NCBI GenBank assembly: GCA_013003285.1
Contig: JABDJY010000107.1
Coordinates: forward strand, 1 to 16,048
Direction of reading: 5' to 3'
Origin: Alphaproteobacteria bacterium
Lineage (GTDB): Bacteria; Pseudomonadota; Alphaproteobacteria; UBA6615
Length of the DNA: 16,048 bases
Positions 14,561 to 16,048 of this stretch are shown piece by piece. The number at the start of each line of letters is the position of its first letter. The first letter of the stretch is position 1. Made by a program: the position numbers and the translations under genes. A model generated the notes under the pieces. The model was given only the letters and a program-made list of their open reading frames with translations, ran no database searches and was not told the origin of the DNA.

Positions 14561-15277
14561 ATGACCAGCCACGCTTCCAAGCCACCGCTTCTATTCTATC
14601 GAACCGGTCCGATGCCGTGCCCTTACCTATCGGGGCATGTGGAGCGCAATCTGTTCACCGAATTGCGCGGGGTTCAGGCTCAAGAACAGCATGAAACGCT
14701 GACCCGGGCCGGCTTTCGCCGTTCGCACCACATCGTCTACCGGCCGGCCTGTCCTGGCTGCACGGGCTGCGTCCCGGTTCGCATCGTCGCGAAGGACTTC
14801 AGACCGACCCGTTCGGAGCGCCGAATTTTGCGCCGCAACACCGATCTTTCGGCTTCCCTGCTGGACCCGATCGCGACCGACGAGCATTACGAAGTATTCG
14901 CCGCCTATCAGCACGACCGTCATGGTGATGGCGAAATGGCGGCGATGACCTTCTCCGATTTCCGCGCCATGGTCGAAGACACTGTCGTCGACACACAACT
15001 CGTTGAATTCCGGAATGGTGAAGGCGAGTTGGTCGCCGGCTGCCTCATCGACCGGATAAGTGACGCCTTCTCGGCGGTCTACAGCTACTACGACCCCCAA
15101 AAAGCCGATCGTAGCCTGGGCAATTTCATGATCCTGTGGCTGGTTGAAACAGCGGCCAGCATCGGCTTGGATTACGTTTATTTGGGCTACTGGATCGAGG
15201 CCTGCGAAAAGATGGCGTACAAAACTCGATACCGGCCGATCGAGCTGTTGGGCGACGCCGGCTGGGAAACCCTGTAA
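14561..15277 (+). CDS. bpt: Aspartate/glutamate leucyl- (arginyl-) protein transferase
   Basis: A 238-residue aminoacyl-tRNA-protein transferase of the ATE/Bpt family, which adds Leu (bacterial Bpt) to proteins with N-terminal Asp or Glu and so marks them for ClpS/ClpAP degradation. The N-terminal domain has PCPYLSGHVERNLFTEL and the cysteine cluster RPACPGCTGCVPVRI. The C-terminal GNAT-like domain ends with LDYVYLGYWIEACEKMAYK, then TRYRPIELL, the most conserved segment of the family. I choose the ATG at 14561 because MTSHASKPPLLFYRTGPMPCPYL has the usual distance to the CPYL motif. An in-frame TTG at 14534, directly after a hairpin, would add nine residues. Neither has a clear ribosome site. 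Bpt rather than eukaryotic-type arginyl specificity is inferred from the short bacterial form. Confidence 0.93.
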   Translation: MTSHASKPPLLFYRTGPMPCPYLSGHVERNLFTELRGVQAQEQHETLTRAGFRRSHHIVYRPACPGCTGCVPVRIVAKDFRPTRSERRILRRNTDLSASLLDPIATDEHYEVFAAYQHDRHGDGEMAAMTFSDFRAMVEDTVVDTQLVEFRNGEGELVAGCLIDRISDAFSAVYSYYDPQKADRSLGNFMILWLVETAASIGLDYVYLGYWIEACEKMAYKTRYRPIELLGDAGWETL

Positions 15278-15337
15278 CCACCGCTGCGGCCTTAGATGCC
15301 CACCCAAGCAACCACCCTATACGTTCATACTTTGGTC

Positions 15338-15376
15338 TAGGACGGGCACCGTTGCCCAAGCTCGGGGCCTGTCCTA
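15338..15376 (+). repeat. Stem-loop A upstream of the TRAP gene
   Basis: TAGGACGGGC (15338-15347) pairs with GCCTGTCCTA (15367-15376) as a 10-bp stem with one G-T pair and a 19-nt loop. The loop also holds alternative pairings (GGGC with GCCC at 15344-15356). A 14-codon ORF (15296-15340) stops within the first arm, and a second small hairpin (GACTGCAAGTC, 15381-15391) follows. No T-run is present. Confidence 0.4.
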
Positions 15377-15433
15377 AGGTGACTGCAAGTCGAAGGGTCA
15401 CAATAAGATATTGGCCAATCGGCACAGACTTTA

Positions 15434-15470
15434 CCGGGGCGGCTTGTTTCCGTTGTCGAGCCGCCACCGG
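15434..15470 (+). repeat. Stem-loop B upstream of the TRAP gene
   Basis: CCGGGGCGGCT (15434-15444) pairs with AGCCGCCACCGG (15459-15470), 11 bp with a single bulged A and a 14-nt loop. It ends 36 nt before the ATG of the TRAP binding protein, with no T-run after it, so it reads as a 5'-UTR structure or as a large operator dyad rather than a terminator. Just upstream is the 10-bp palindrome ATTGGCCAAT (15410-15419). Confidence 0.45.
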
Positions 15471-15506
15471 CTAACAATCAAACGACGAAAAGTCAGGGAG
15501 AACATC

Positions 15507-16048
15507 ATGGAACGACGTAAATTTATCAAAACAGCTGGTATCGCCGGCGCTGGTGGCGCGCTCGCCGCCACGAATTTCGCCACACCGGCGATTGCCCAGG
15601 ATCGTATTGAAATTGCCATGGTCACCACCTGGCCGCGTGACTTCCCAGGCCTCGGCACCGGTGCGCAACGCATGGCCAAGCGTATGTCGGATATGACCGA
15701 TGGCCGCATTCAGGTCCAGTATTTTGCCGCCGGCGAGCGTGTTGGCGCGTTTGATTCGTTCGACGAAGTCGCCTCGGGCAATGCCCAGGGTTATCACGCG
15801 GCCGATTATTACTGGAAAGGCAAACATCCGGGTTGGGCATATTTCACCTCCGTCCCCTTCGGTCTGACCTACACCGAGATGAATGCCTGGATCCGCTTTG
15901 GCGGCGGCCAGGAACTCTGGGACGAACTCGCGGGCGAGTTTGGCCTCAAGGGTGTGATGGCCGGCAGCACCGGCGTTCAGATGGGCGGCTGGTTCAACAA
16001 GGAAATCAATACTGCCGACGACCTCAAGGGTCTCAAAATGCGCATTCC
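15507..16048 (+). CDS. TRAP transporter substrate-binding protein (DctP/TakP-like), 3' end outside window
   Basis: The first 180 codons of a periplasmic TRAP solute-binding protein; the frame is open to the window end. It begins MERRKFIKTAGIAGAGG, a twin-arginine signal (RRKFIK) with hydrophobic stretch and a likely cut after ATPAIAQ (about residue 31). The mature part has EIAMVTTWPRDFPGLGTGAQ, GRIQVQYFAAGERVGAF, and KGLKMRI at the edge, which resemble TakP-type proteins for 2-oxoacids/monocarboxylates more than C4-dicarboxylate DctP. Substrate is inferred only from this resemblance. The ATG has GGGAG 6 nt upstream (15496-15500). It is probably first in an operon with the small and large membrane subunits beyond the window. 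Confidence 0.93.
   Translation, partial: MERRKFIKTAGIAGAGGALAATNFATPAIAQDRIEIAMVTTWPRDFPGLGTGAQRMAKRMSDMTDGRIQVQYFAAGERVGAFDSFDEVASGNAQGYHAADYYWKGKHPGWAYFTSVPFGLTYTEMNAWIRFGGGQELWDELAGEFGLKGVMAGSTGVQMGGWFNKEINTADDLKGLKMRI

Noticed and set aside
14627..15307. Minus-strand open frame of about 226 codons opposite bpt
   Set aside because: Shadow of the conserved Bpt frame; no ribosome site or domain.
15420..15434. Sigma-54 (-24/-12) promoter before the TRAP gene
   Set aside because: CGGCAC-N5-TTAC lacks the T of TGGCAC and the essential GC of the -12 element.

Overview
The window looks like ordinary chromosome of a motile, aerobic alphaproteobacterium. Rhodospirillales-type is my best guess, from GC-biased codons, many GTG/TTG starts, a Cys-poor Mg/K-type HemB, a long-linker MotB, and a Tat-exported TRAP solute-binding protein. 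I see no rRNA, tRNA, IS element, phage gene or CRISPR array. The longest stretch without a gene is about 230 bp.

Left part (48-3786, all minus strand). A MarR-family regulator resembling LdtR is followed by a compact three-gene valine-degradation operon, transcribed right to left: acyl-CoA dehydrogenase (isobutyryl-CoA type), 3-hydroxyisobutyryl-CoA hydrolase, and 3-hydroxyisobutyrate dehydrogenase (mmsB). The operon lacks the enoyl-CoA hydratase step and mmsA. A good promoter with an overlapping dyad lies before the dehydrogenase, and TTAA-rich repeats lie before the MarR gene.

Middle part (3928-6404, plus strand). hemB is followed closely by a two-TM membrane protein with a PH-like cytoplasmic domain. 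Next is a 1-Cys peroxiredoxin gene that is intact except for an in-frame TAG at codon 4. It has a strong ribosome site and ends at a textbook rho-independent terminator.

6403-8243 (minus strand). Two alpha/beta hydrolases, the downstream one YheT-like, are coupled by an ATGA overlap.

8341-12431 (plus strand). A tight run of GNAT acetyltransferase, membrane-anchored Ntn-hydrolase of the penicillin/AHL acylase family, and ACT-domain threonine ammonia-lyase, with gaps of about 10 nt.

12502-16048 (plus strand). The flagellar stator pair motA-motB comes first, then the leucyl/arginyl-protein transferase bpt (N-degron pathway). A structured 229-bp gap follows, and then a TRAP-transporter binding protein that runs off the window.

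I found no convincing undescribed multi-gene system. The observations most worth checking are the amber codon in the peroxiredoxin and the hairpin-rich leader before the TRAP gene. After those come several candidate operators (marR, the valine operon, the peroxiredoxin, motA) and the perfect stem-loop over the marR stop codon.
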